NCBI GenBank assembly: GCA_950097015.1
Contig: CATNEN010000008.1
Coordinates: 1,798,001-1,862,000, forward strand
From: Macrostomum hystrix
Lineage: Eukaryota; Platyhelminthes; Macrostomidae
DNA length: 64,000 nucleotides
Reading direction: 5' to 3'
Each line of letters begins with the position of its first letter. Within the stretch, counting starts at the first letter, position 1. Below the pieces are notes generated by a model that had not been told where the DNA came from, did no database searches, and worked only from the letters and a program-made list of their open reading frames with translations. Positions 1-13,200 of this stretch are shown here, one piece after another. The position numbers were made by a program, and so were the translations under genes.

Positions 1-201
1 CATCCTCAGATCTTCCCCAACTTGAGGGATTTTCTCATCCTCAGATCTTCCCCAACTTGAAGGATTTTCTCATCCTCAGATCTTCCCCAACTTGAGGGAT
101 TTTCTCATCCTCAGATCTTCCCCAACTTGAGGGATTTTCTCACCCTCAGATCTTCCCTAACTTGAGGGATTTTCTCATCCTCAGATCTTCCCCAACTTGA
201 G
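1..201. repeat. Tandem array, 35-bp unit, truncated by the window edge
   Basis: About 5.7 copies of a unit containing CCTCAGATCTTCCCCAACTT followed by GAGGGATTTTCTCAT. It abuts the next array directly. Confidence 0.95.
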
Positions 202-202
202 G

Positions 203-2009
203 TATTCCAGCAATCGTCTAATTCCAGTAATCTTCTAATTCCAGTAATCGTCTAATTCCAGCAATCGTCTAATTCCAGTAATCTTCTAATTCCAGTAATC
301 GTCTAATTCCAGCAATCGTCTAATTCCAGTAATCTTCTAATTCCAGTAATCGTCTAATTCCAGAATCGTCTAATTCCAGTAATCGTCTAATTCCAGCAAT
401 CGTCTAATTCCAGCAATCTTCTAATTCCAGCAATCGTCTAATTCCAGCAATCGTCTAATTCCAGTAATCTTCTAATTCCAGCAATCGTCTAATTGCAGTA
501 ATATTCTAATTCCAGCAATCGTCTAATTCCAGTAATCTTCTAATTCCAGCAATCGTCTAATTGCAGCAATCGTCTGATTCCAGCAATCTTCTAATTCCAG
601 TAATATTCTAATTCCAGTAATCGTCTAATTCCAGCAATCGTCTAATTCCAGCAATCGTCTAATTCCAGCAATCTTCTAATTCCAGCAATCGTCTAATTCC
701 AGCAATCGTCTAATTCCAGCAATCTTCTAATTCCAGCAATCGTCTAATTCCAGCAATCGTCTAATTCCAGCAATCGTCTAATTCCAGTAATATTCTAATT
801 CCAGCAATCGTCTAATTGCAGCAATCGTCTGATTCCAGCAATCTTCTAATTCCAGTAATATTCTAATTCCAGTAATCGTCTAATTCCAGCAATCGTCTAA
901 TTCCAGCAATCGTCTAATTCCAGCAATCTTCTAATTCCAGCAATCGTCTAATTCCAGCAATCGTCTAATTCCAGAATCGTCTAATTCCAGTAATATTCTA
1001 ATTCCAGCAATCGTCTAATTCCAGCAATCTTCTAATTCCAGCAATCGTCTAATTCCAGCAATCGTCTAATTCCAGCAATCGTCTAATTCCAGTAATATTC
1101 TAATTCCAGCAATCGTCTAATTCCAGCAATCTTCTAATTCCAGTAATATTCTAATTCCAGCAATCGTCTAATTGCAGCAATCGTCTAATTCCAGCAATCT
1201 TCTAATTCCAGCAATGGTCTAATTCCAGCAATCGTCTAATTCCAGCAATCGTCTAATTCCAGCAATCTTCTAATTCCAGCAATCGTCTAATTCCAGCAAT
1301 CGTCTAATTCCAGCAATCTTCTAATTCCAGCAATCGTCTAATTCCAGCAATCGTCTAATTCCAGAATCGTCTAATTCCAGTAATATTCTAATTCCAGTAA
1401 TCGTCTAATTCCAGCAATCTTCTAATTCCAGCAATCGTCTAATTCCAGCAATCGTCTAATTCCAGCAATCGTCTAATTCCAGTAATATTCTAATTCCAGC
1501 AATCGTCTAATTGCAGCAATCGTCTAATTCCAGCAATCTTCTAATTCCAGTAATATTCTAATTCCAGCAATCGTCTAATTGCAGCAATCTTCTAATTCCA
1601 GCAATCTTCTGATTCCAGCAATCTTCTAATTCCAGCAATGGTCTAATTCCAGCAATCGTCTAATTCCAGCAATCGTCTAATTCCAGCAATCGTCTAATTC
1701 CAGCAATCGTCTAATTCCAGAATCGTCTAATTCCAGTAATATTCTAATTCCAGTAATCGTCTAATTCCAGCAATCTTCTAATTCCAGTAATCGTCTAATT
1801 CCAGCAATCTTCTAATTCCAGCAATCGTCTAATTCCAGCAATCGTCTAATTCCAGCAATCGTCTAATTCCAGTAATATTCTAATTCCAGCAATCGTCTAA
1901 TTGCAGCAATCGTCTAATTCCAGCAATCTTCTAATTCCAGCAATGGTCTAATTCCAGCAATGGTCTAATTCCAGCAATCGTCTAATTCCAGCAATCTTCT
2001 AATTCCAGG
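203..2009. repeat. Tandem array, 17-bp unit, about 106 copies
   Basis: Unit CAATCGTCTAATTCCAG, with recurring variants (TAATATT, TAATCTT, TTGCAG) and occasional 16-bp units. The variants recur in blocks, suggesting higher-order duplication inside the array. Confidence 0.97.
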
Positions 2010-2666
2010 AATCAAGCGAGAATTCATGACTAAAATGAACTAAAAAAATAACGAATTGACATACTTAATTTTTTTAACAATAGACGAACAAAAACATCTT
2101 GTATGTTATATTATTATTTATATGGATAATGTCACATTAAAACAATAAGCTCAGAAAAATAAGCATATTTATAATCATTTTAACAGCATAACAATTATGT
2201 AAATCCAGCAAATAAGGAAAAAAATTCGTTAACACTTTGAGATTTGACAACACTTTCACGCCGGTAAATTAGGACTGTCAATCAATCAAATATGAAAACT
2301 AGATCGAGCAATAAAGCTGACTTGATTCCAATGCTTCAAATCAAAGTACATACAACACAAATTTACAGATAACAAATTATAAAGACTCGCTGTCATGCTA
2401 CTCTTAGTAACACTAGAACATATGCTAAGACAAAAAAGCGTGTCGACAGTCATCAGTGTCTAGTTGGCTGGCTGTACAAACCGCAAAGCAAGGTGGGCAG
2501 TGGTACTGGGAAAAGTTGAGACTTTAATTTAATCAAAGAGCATTGTTAGCTAACTGCTTGGTGTGAAAGACGCGAAGAAGCGGATAAGACTCAACCTAGT
2601 CAGTTTACCTCGGGACCACAATGCTGTTCGACTTTTCATGCATTTCACTCTCTGTCACTCAATCAG
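2010..2666. other. Unique AT-rich intergenic DNA, nothing recognised
   Basis: No ORF, RNA gene or element recognised on either strand. It may lie in the 3' flank of the MYLIP gene or belong to a neighbour outside the window. Confidence 0.5.
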
Positions 2667-3131
2667 CTTTAAGCACTCTCATTCTGTCACTCTCTCTCGC
2701 TCACTCTCTCGAGTTTAAGCACTCTTATTCTGTCACTCTCTCTCGCTCACTCTCTCGAGTTTAAGCACTCTCATTCTTTCACTCTCTCTCGCTCACTCTC
2801 TCGAGTTTATAAGCACTCTCATTCTGTCACTCTCTCTCGCTCACTCTCTCGAGTTTAAGCACTCTTATTCTGTCACTCTCTCGCTCGCTCTCTCGAGTTT
2901 AAGCACTCTCATTCTTTCACTCTCTCTCGCTCACTCTCTCGAGTTTAAGCACTCTCATTCTGTCACTCTCTCGCTCACTCTCTCGAGTTTAAGCACTCTC
3001 ATTCTGTCACTCTCTCGCTCACTCTCATAAGTTTAAGCACTCTCATTCTGTCACTCTCTCAGTCACTCTCATAAGTTTAAGCACTCTCATTCTGTCACTC
3101 TCTCAGTCACTCTCATAAGTTTAAGCACTCT
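2667..3131. repeat. Tandem array, about 46-bp unit, about 10 copies
   Basis: The unit begins GTTTAAGCACTCTCATTCTG and ends with CTCTCTCGCTCACTCTC. The last three copies are shorter and carry CATAA in place of TCGA. Confidence 0.93.
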
Positions 3132-3943
3132 GCCGATAAAAGTTTAAGATTGGAAATAGAAGCTCGCTTTAGGAGTTTAAGAAGCTTAAAATAAACCTGA
3201 GCGATGCGAAGGTAAAATAATGATGAAAATTAAATTACAATAAGAGTACATTGACTGCGACGACAAGAAAAAAATTAAGCCTAAAAGCTTACGCGACTCA
3301 CGCTACTAATCACTTACGACATCTAAGTAGTAGATATCGATCACTAAAAGAAAACAATAAAATTCTGATCCTAAAGAGTAAGATCAACTTTAAAAAGATA
3401 TTGGACAATTATTTTTTTGAATTGTAAATATGGCACATAAGCGATACTTAATAGATAGATATGCTAAGCGCTATACTAAAATATAAATTACTTCCATAAA
3501 AGTTTAGACTGGCCATTCTGAAGCATAATAAGCATGTAACTGTAAGCGTTACGAATTAGCAGTAAATAGGTATATAATTGTCAGAAAAAAGCTAACGACT
3601 ATGAAAACCTCGCTTATTTATGTCAACCTGCTTGCTATACACATATAACTAGGGCTTAAAGAAAAAAATATAAAAATTGACTATTATATTTACCTGGACT
3701 TGCAGGTAGGACATGGCTTCGGAGGGTAAAACACGAAAAATTAAGCATTGATGCCAAAAAAACCCGATGAAATCTCAATTGTATCGAAAAATCATTTTAA
3801 CATGATATTTCTTCAGAAAAACATCCACATTATTGTCAGGGTTATCCACATTGTCCACAATATCCACACTTTCTTTTTGGTTGACGTGATTATCTGTGTG
3901 AACCATAAAACTTAACCACAACACTCATTTAATCATACGCTCG
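3132..3943. other. Unique AT-rich DNA downstream of MYLIP
   Basis: No coding signal seen. It probably includes 3' flanking or untranslated sequence of the MYLIP gene. Confidence 0.45.
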
Positions 3944-4230
3944 TAATCAGAATGATGTCATAATCAGGATGACGTCATTATCAGGATGACGTTATCGGGA
4001 CGACTTCATTATCAGGATGACGTCATTATCAGGATGACGTCATTATCAGCATGACTTCATTATCAGGATGACGTCATTATCAGGATGACGTCATTATCAG
4101 CATGACTTCATTATCAGCATGACTTCATTATCAGGATGACGTCATTATCAGCATGACTTCATTATCAGGATGACGTCATTATCATCATGACTTCATTATC
4201 AGGATAACGTCATTATCAGGATTACCTCAT
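3944..4230. repeat. Tandem array, 17-bp unit carrying CRE octamers
   Basis: About 16 copies of ATCAGGATGACGTCATT. Seven copies keep the perfect palindrome TGACGTCA (3970, 4018, 4035, 4069, 4086, 4137, 4171); others read TGACTTCA or TAACGTCA. It ends about 10 bases from the MYLIP stop codon, so it probably lies in the 3' untranslated region. Confidence 0.93.
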
Positions 4231-4239
4231 AGAAGCAAT

Positions 4240-7200
4240 TTAAGCATTCCATGGGGCAAAGAATGCCTGCCGAGATTCTATCTTCTTCCGGCAGAGCGGG
4301 CAGTCGCTGAGCCGCTCGGAGCAGTCGCGGCAGGCCAGCATGTGGCCGCAGGGGATGAAGACTACGCCAATGCCGCTGTCGATGCAGATGCGGCAGAGGC
4401 GCGCTTGTTCCAGAAATTGCAGCTTCTCTCTCAGGTGGGCAACCTGGAATGGGCAATTTCCAATTAATCAGTCTTCACTTCATTATCAGTAGAATTCACA
4501 AACTCTCAACTTTAGAACCCTTTAATCTTCAGTTTCAGAATTCCCAAATCCTCAGTTTCAGAGTCCCCAAATCCTCATTTTCAGAATCCCCAAATCCTCA
4601 TTTTCAGAATCCCCAAATCCTCATTTTCAGAGTCCCCAAATCCTCATTTTCAGAATCCTCAAATCCTCATTTTAAGAATCCCTAAATCCTCATTTTAAGA
4701 ATCTCTAAATAGACACTTTCAGAATCCCCAAATCCGCACTTTCAGAATCCCCAAATCCTCATTTTCAGAATCCCCAAATCTTCAGTTTTATCATCCCCAA
4801 ATCCTCAGCTTTATAATCCCCAAATCCTCAGTTTCAGAATCATTGAATCCTCATTTTAAGAATCCCTAAATAGACACTTTCAGAATCCCCAAATCCACAG
4901 TTTCAGAATCCCTAAATCCCCAATTTCAGAATCCCCAAATCCTCAGTTTCAGAATCCCCAAATCCTCATTTTAAGAATCCCTAAATCCTAATTTTAAAGA
5001 ATTCCTTAAATCCTCATTTTAAGAATCCCTAAATCCTAATTTTAAAGAATTCCTTAAATCCTCATTTTAAGAATCCCTAAATCCTAATTTTAAAGAATTC
5101 CTTAAATCCTCATTTTAAGAATCCCTAAATCCTCAGTTTCAGAATCCCCAAATCCTCAGTTTCAGAATCCCCAAATCCTCAGTTTCAGAATCCCCAAATC
5201 CTCAGTTTAAGAATCCCGAAATTGAAGAATTTCAGAACAATCAACCAACCTCATCAAGTTCTCGATGATTGCCGCTGCTGTTTCCGGAGGCGGCGGAGTC
5301 AGCACTATCAACAGCCGGATTCGCTGTCACAGCAGAAGAGCTTGCCGATATTGGCGGCAGCTGCTGTGGTGGCGATGGCGAATCATCAAAGCTGAATGCG
5401 CCGCCAGTTGATGAGGTGGGCGAATTGGCAGCCGAGTTGCATCGATAAAGCCTCCGCCTGGCGTCGTCGTGAACCTCCTTGGCTGTGCGTTGAATGTCGA
5501 ACACGAAGTCTCTGACTGGAAAGGAGGGAATTTAGTATTTATTCGACTTTAATTTCAATATGATTGAAAGTTAATTTTGTTTGATAAAAATTCGTCAACT
5601 TTTTTCATTTTTCTACTTTCAGTAGTGTAGTTTGGTAAATGTGGCGTTTTATAGTTTGAGAAAACTTTTCTGTTTTTTCTTCCTGAAAATTTCTCGCGAC
5701 ATTTGAGTTTATGCGATCGTATTAACGAAAGCCAGATTTGTCTGGCAGAAATGTCCCCGGATTATCTTTCACATTAATCAGAAAACGGGATCAATAGAAG
5801 GTTAGAAATCGCTAGAAAAGAACGAGAGCTGAAGAAAGAAACAGAAAAATTGACAGACAAATTTCTGCTTGGCCTTGGAAGTTTTGACTCAAATCTGCAC
5901 TCTTACAGCTGCTGACGCACTTCTTTGCCACTAACGTGTTAAGTCAATATCAAAACAGGAATTAGGAGATATCAGTGCGAGGGCAGAACCTCGGCTAAGT
6001 ACAGGAATAGTGAACGATTAGTTCGCCGTGCGTCACTGGTCACGTGACTACCTTCTAATCGCATTAAAAAGCTAATTTTGTATTCAAGACAAACTGGTTG
6101 ATCTAATGCAAGTAGATGAAAGAATTATCATAATTAGTCAACTGTAAATGAAAAAGTATACATTACAGGATAATTCATGCATAACCCCGAGGTCTAAGGA
6201 CTGACTCAGCGCATAGAGAAATGCTAATTTGGTGCAGACATTGATTTTGTTATTTTTTAACTTAAAAAGTACCGTTACTAGTGCATGGCTGATAACTTTA
6301 GATTTTTTGTTAGAAAGAACTTATTGAGTCATTCTACTCTACTCTCTACTCAATCTACTCTACTCTCTACTCAATCTACTCTCTCTCTACTCAATCTACT
6401 CTACTCTCTACTCAATCTACTCTACTCTCTACTCAATCTACTCTCTCTCTCTACTCAATCTACTCTACTCTCTACTCAATCTACTCTACTCTCTACTAAA
6501 TCTACTCTACTCTCTACCAAATCTACTCTACTCTCTACTCAATCTACTCTACTCTCTACTCAATCTACTCTACTCTCTACTCAATCTACTCTCTCTCTAC
6601 TCAATCTACTCTACTCTCTACTCAATCTACTCTACTCTCTACTCAATCTACTCTCTCTCTACTCAATCTACTCTACTCTCTACTCAATCTACTCTACTCT
6701 CTACTAAATCTACTCTACTCTCTACCAAATCTACTCTACTCTCTACTCAATCTACTCTACTATCTACTCAATCTACTCTACTCCCTACTCAATCTACTCT
6801 AGTCTCTACTCAATCTACTCTAGTCTCTACTCAATCTACTCTACTCTCTACTAAATCTACTCTACTCTCTACCAAATCTACTCTACTCTCTACTCAATCT
6901 ACTCTACTATCTACTCAATCTACTCTACTCCCTACTCAATCTTACTCTCTACTCAATCTACTCTAGTCTCTACTCAATCTTACTCTCTACTCAATCTACT
7001 CTAGTCTCTACTCAATCTACTCTACTCTCTACTAAATCTACTCTACTCTCTACCAAATCTACTCTACTCTCTACCAAATCTACTCTACTATCTACTCAAT
7101 CTACTCTACTCCCTACTCAATCTTACTCTCTACCAAATCTACTCTACTCTCTACTAAATCTACTCTACTCTCTACTCAATCTACTCTACTCTCTACTCAA

Positions 7201-10200
7201 TCTACTCTACTCTCTTCTCAATCTACTCTACTCTCTACTAAATCTACTCTACTCTCTACCAAATCTACTCTACTCTCTACTCAATCTATTCTACTCTCTA
7301 CCAAATCTACTCTACTCTCTACTAAATCTACTCTACTATCTACTCAATCTACTCTACTCTTTACTCAATCTTACTCTCTACTCAATCTACTCTACTCTCT
7401 ACTCAATCTACTCTACTCTCTACTCAATCTACTCTACTCTCTACTCAATCTACTCTACTCTCTACTCAATCTACTCTACTCTCTACTCAATCTACACCAG
7501 TCTCTACTCAATCTACTCTACTCTCTACTCAATCTACTCTATTCTCTACTCAATCTACTCTACTCTCTACTCAATCTATTTTACTCTCTACTCAATCTAC
7601 TCTACTCTCTACTCAATCTACTCTAGTCTCTACTCAATCTACTCTACTCTCTACTCAATCTACTCTACTCTCTACTCAATCTACTCTAGTCTCTACTCAA
7701 TCTACTCTACTCTCTACTCTCTACTCTACTTAAGCTACTCTACTCTCCAATCAATATACTATTCTCTGTCTACTCTTATCTACTTATCTGAGATGTGAAC
7801 TAGTGTAAACTATTTTAAACTAGTTTATCTGTGATTTTTACCCCCAGTGAGTAGTCACGCGCACTCTGCCTTAGTGATTTACAGCCCTACTAGCAGGAAC
7901 TATGCCGGTAAGGGAGAGACGAAAAACAAGCACTAAAATATAGGAATGGGAAGTGAGGACAGTGAGAATAAAATTAAATGCTTTGATCCTACTAAGCTAG
8001 CTGTGATGACGTCAATTGTTGAAGTACGTCATTCTCCCCTTCCTATATTCTCCCCACAGTGTTTTCTAGACCCCCCAGCGTTCCTAGATCCTACATAATA
8101 TCCTAAAAACAGCGCAAGTTCAGTGTGGAACCAGAGGATGTGGAGTGAGTGGGGATCAGTACAAGTCGGTCGGCGAATGTGCAAATGTCAAATAGCTGAG
8201 GCAAGACAAAACGGCTAATAAATCATTTCGTAGGGTTCCTGCGCCTTGCACTTTAATCTTCAATCATTGCGCAGATGGATGGAAGACAGTGTCAATAAGA
8301 GACCATTACAAATAAGGAGAATGGAATAGTAACGAAACTTGTAGATATAAGTACTCGAAAATGGCTAGAGGAAAGTTCAAAATAGCAAAGTTAGAGAAAG
8401 AAGGAGAAAGAAGAAAAGGGAGAGGCAGAAGGAGAGGGAGAGAGGGAGAAGTAGAGGGAGAAGGAGAGGGAGAGGGAGAGTGAGGGAGAGAAAGAGAGGG
8501 TGGGAGAGGCAGGAGAGGAAGAGAGTGAAGAGAAGGAGAAGGTGAGGGAGGGAGAGAGAGAGGGAGTGAGGGATAGAGAGGGAGAAGGTGAAAGAGAGGG
8601 AAAGGTAGAAGGAGAGGGAGGGGGGAGAGGGAGAGGGAGAGTGAGAGGGAGAGAGAGGGAGACGGCGAGGGAGAGGGAGAGGGAGAGGGAGAGCGAGAGG
8701 GAGAGGGAGAGGGAGAGGGAGAGGGAGAGGGAGAGGGAGAGGGAGAGCGAGAGGGAGAGCGAGAGGGAGAGGGAGAGGGAGAGGGAGAGGGAGAGGGAGA
8801 GGGAGAGGGAGGAGGAGGAGAGGGAGGGGGAGAGGGAGAGTGAGAGGGAGAGAGAGAGGGAGAGAGAGGGAGAGGGAGAAGGAGAGGGAGAGGGAGAGGG
8901 AGAGAGAGAGGGAGATGGAGAAGGAGACGGAGATAACGATTGAAAAGTTTTATATAGAAAGGAATTGGGGGATAATAGAAAGAGGGTAAAACAGCAAAGC
9001 TATATTGTCAAAGAGAGATACAGGAGTGTATTAATTAGCTAGCTATTGAAGTTAAACTGGTACAAAGAGAGGTTAAAAGAAGAAGGTGCTGCTGCAACAC
9101 CAAGCCAGCAGATTAGAGCACGCAGGACTCACCCGTGGCATTGTCGTGCTCGGTGAAGAATGACACCAGAGCGCCTTTGATGTCGCGGCAAGTCTGGGCG
9201 GACACATCCGAGCGTACAGTGTCGCAGCGAAAGAAACTATGAGTCTCAGTGACGCACCGATAGAGACCGTTGGCCGCCTTCTGCGAGACCAGGCGATAGC
9301 CGACTTCCTTCACCATGCCATTCTCCTGACTCAGCGACAGGTACAGCACTCGATCGCTGATTGTCACCTTCTGTACGCGTGGATAGGGATACCTGAGGAG
9401 AGGCAATTATGAGTTGAGGATTAGAATCTCAATCTTTTATTCTATTTCTAGATCTCAGTTATATCATCGATACATCGGATGTACTTCAATTTAATATCCA
9501 TAAGATTCGGGACACAAAAGCTATCCCTAATTCCTAATTACGGATTCTAGATTTTCAGTGTCACATATTTTAAATCCCAGATTCCAAATCTAAGACTCAA
9601 AATCCCAGATTCCGAATTTCAGATTTCAAATCCAAGATTCTAAATCCGAGATTCTAAATCCCAGATTCGAAATCCAAGAATCGAAATCCCAGATTCCAAA
9701 TCCCAGATTCTAAATCCCAGATTCTAAATCCCAGATTCTAAATTCCATACTCGAAATCCGAGACTCAAAATCCCAGATTCCAAATCCCATATTCTAAATC
9801 CCAGATTCAAAATTCCAGATTTGAAATCCCGGATTCAAAATTCCATATTCGAAATCCTAAATTCTAAAATCCCAGAATCGAAATCCCAGATTCAAAATCC
9901 CAGATTCAAAATCCCAGATTCAAAATCCCAGATTCAAAATCCCAGATTCAAAATCCCAGATTCAAAATCCCAGATTCAAAACCCCAGATTCCAAATTCCA
10001 TACTCGAAATCCCAGATTCAAAATCCCAGATTCAAAACCCCAGATTCCAAATTCCATACTCGAAATCCCAGACTCTAAATCCCAGATTCCAAATCCCATA
10101 TTCTAAATCCCAGATTCAAAATAAACCCTAGATTCTAAAATCCCAGATTCTAAATCCCAAAATCGAAATCCCATTTTTTACGTCAAATCCAATATTCTGG

Positions 10201-13200
10201 ATCTCAGAAAAAGAGAGAGAATGAAGACACTTGCAGAGTAAGCAAGCCAACCAATGCGCTTCGTTAGCTAAATTGATTTCGAAAATATCGATCGATAATT
10301 TTTTACATAAAACAGAACGGGGAAGTGGGAGATTGTCAGCAATACGACAGGCATGGCCACTGTCTGCCTGTAAAAGACACTGAAAAATAGAGGAGACAGC
10401 TGTGAGATCGATCTAAAAGTACAAAGCTAGGACCGTGTTATGAGCTCAGCGGGGAATTTCAACTGTGCCTTATAAAAGTATACGGATAAATTTCTTAAAT
10501 ATTTCTGGATTTTAGTCATCCCAAATAGGAAACTATCCTACAGTGACGCCAAGCTGTCCGGCTGGGTCAACAAAATTGTCCCAAACTTCGCGACAAGCAA
10601 CTAATCTTCCCTAACGGTCATGGCTTCCCTAACGGTCATGGCTTCCCTAACGGTCATGGCTTCCCTAACGGTCATGGCTTCCCTAACGGTCATGGCTTCC
10701 CTAACGGTCATGGCTTCCCTAACGGTCATGGCTTCCCTAACGGTCATGGCTTCCCAAACGGTCATGGCTTCCCAAACGGTTATGGCTTCCCTAACGGTCA
10801 TGGCTTCCCTAACGGTCATGGCTTCCCAAACGGTCATGGCTTCCCAAACGGTCATGGCTTCCTAATGGTTATGGCTTCCCTAACGGTCATGGCTTCCCTA
10901 ACGGTCATGGCTTCCTTAACGGTCATAGCTTCCCTAACGGTCATGGCCTCCCTAAAGGTCATGGCTTCCCTAAAGGTCATGGCTTCCCAAACGGTCATGG
11001 CTTCCCTAAAGGTCATGGCTTCCCTAAAGGTCATGGCTTCCCAAACGGTCATGGCTTCCCTAACGGTCATAGCTTCAAGCAAAATTTAAGTGATGAGTCA
11101 TCAAATGAGTCGCTTCGCTCACCTATCCAGCACGTGTTTATTCTCTTTGCAGACGCAAATGGCCGACGGACCAACGGCGATGCTCAGCTTGTTCTCGTAG
11201 CAGTCCTTCACCTCGTGATAGTGGCTGCCGTACATTGGCAGGCCGGCTGCCAGCTGCAGCAGTCGGTACTCCGCCGCGGCAGGGGTCATACCGGACAGGC
11301 GCCTTGGGATTTCAGGGTTTTCAGGGTCAGAACACGCTGGTGAACATGGGATTTGTGTGTTTGTGAATGGGGATCACGGGATTTGTGTGTTTGTGAATGG
11401 GGATCATGGGATTTATGTGTTTTGGAATGGGGATCATGGGAATTATGTGTTTTGGAATGGGGATCATGGGATTTGTGTGTTTGTGAATGGGGATCATGGG
11501 ATTTGTGTGTTTGTGAATGGGGATCACGGGATTTGTGTGTTTGTGAATGGGGATCACGGGATTTGTGTGTTTGTGAATGGGTATCATAGGATTTGAGTGT
11601 TTGAGAGTTGGGATCATGGGATTTCGGTGGTGGTGACCTTTTGACGCAGGGACTTGATTTTTCAGAATCATGGGATCCTGGTTTTTGAGATCATTGGCTT
11701 TGGATTTCGGGGTCAGGCGACTTTTTGTCCAGGAAACCGAACTGTATGTATCTCGGGATCTCGTGATATTCGAAACTTGGGGATATTTAGGACTGTTGGG
11801 ATCTAAGTAGATTGGCAAGTTGCTAGGCCAGACCTGTGTGCCTCGGCCGTAGCGGCGATCATCTCAGTGGGAATGTCGCCGGGTTCTCGCCAGTACTTCT
11901 GATACTTGATGGGCGTGCGCCTTGGATCGAAATCCCCGAATTCAGCCTGGGCCAGCAGGGCAATGAGCAGCTCGGGGGTCAGACCGGCGGCTGCCGGCTG
12001 CGGCGCTGATGAAACGGAACTATTCGCCGCCAAACTTGACGACGGTGACTCGTCGACGGAGGCTACTGATGTTGACGGGGCGTGCAGGTGACGCCAGTCC
12101 TCTAGGGGAATCCAGCTGCCGTGTTCGATGAGCTGGCTGCGCACGTCCAGAAAGAACAGGTGCCTGCGGAACACGTAGGCAACCTGATTGGACTCAACGC
12201 GTCACGTGACTTATTGGAGACCAAATCAAGATGCTAATGAGCAACTCAAGATGATAATGACCAACTCAAGATGATAATGACCAACTCAAGATGATAATGA
12301 CTAACTCAAGATGATAATGACCAACTCAAGATGATAATGACCAACTCAAGATGAGAATGACCAACTTAGGATGATAATGACCAACTCAAGATGATAATGA
12401 CCAACTCGGGATGATAATGACCAACTCAGGATTATAATGACCAACTTAGGATGATAATCACCAACTCAAGATGATAATGACCAACTCAAAAAGATAATGA
12501 CCAACTCAAGATGATAATGACCAACTCAAGAGGATAATGACCAACTCAGGATGATGATGATGACAAAACGGAGTTGTCGACAACAAATTTCAGTAAAAAA
12601 TATCTAATAGAAGGCTTCATGTGGGCTCACCTAGTTTCCTCTTGCAGCAGCATGTGGGGCTGCACAAAAAACTTCACCCTCAGCTGCATTCGAGGTACAG
12701 GCGGACCCACTGGCAACTGTTTGAATAGTCGATTCCTGGTGTTGACCCACAGCTCTTCTTGTTTAGCGCCGAAGTAGGTCAAGCCAAAGTAGTCCACTTC
12801 TTCCACTATTCCCAGGCTATTGCAGATCTGGTTTTCAGGTAAGAATGATTTAAGCTTGATTGCTTGAGTGAGTTTAGTGGAAGCTTTCGAATTTGATTCC
12901 ATGACCACCCGATTTTTAGGGTTCGATTCTATGATAACCCGATCCTTCAGGGTTCGATTCCATGACCATCCGATATTTCAGGGTTCGATTCCCTGACCAC
13001 CCGATTCTTCAGGGTTCGATTCCATAATAACCAGATTCTTCAGGGTTCGATTCCATAATAACCAGATTCTTCAGGGTTCGATTCCATAATAACCCGATCC
13101 TTCAGGGTTCGATTCCATAATAACCCGATCCTTCAGGGTTCGATTCCATGACCACCCGATTCTTCATGGTTCGATTCCATAATAACCCGATCCTTCAGGG

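Noticed and set aside
203-2009. CRISPR-like array
   Set aside because: Units are contiguous with no unique spacers, and the window is animal nuclear DNA; the same applies to every other array here.
10601-11089. Repetitive ORFs on both strands (MASLTV and MTVREA types)
   Set aside because: Produced by the 18-bp array in MYLIP intron 4.
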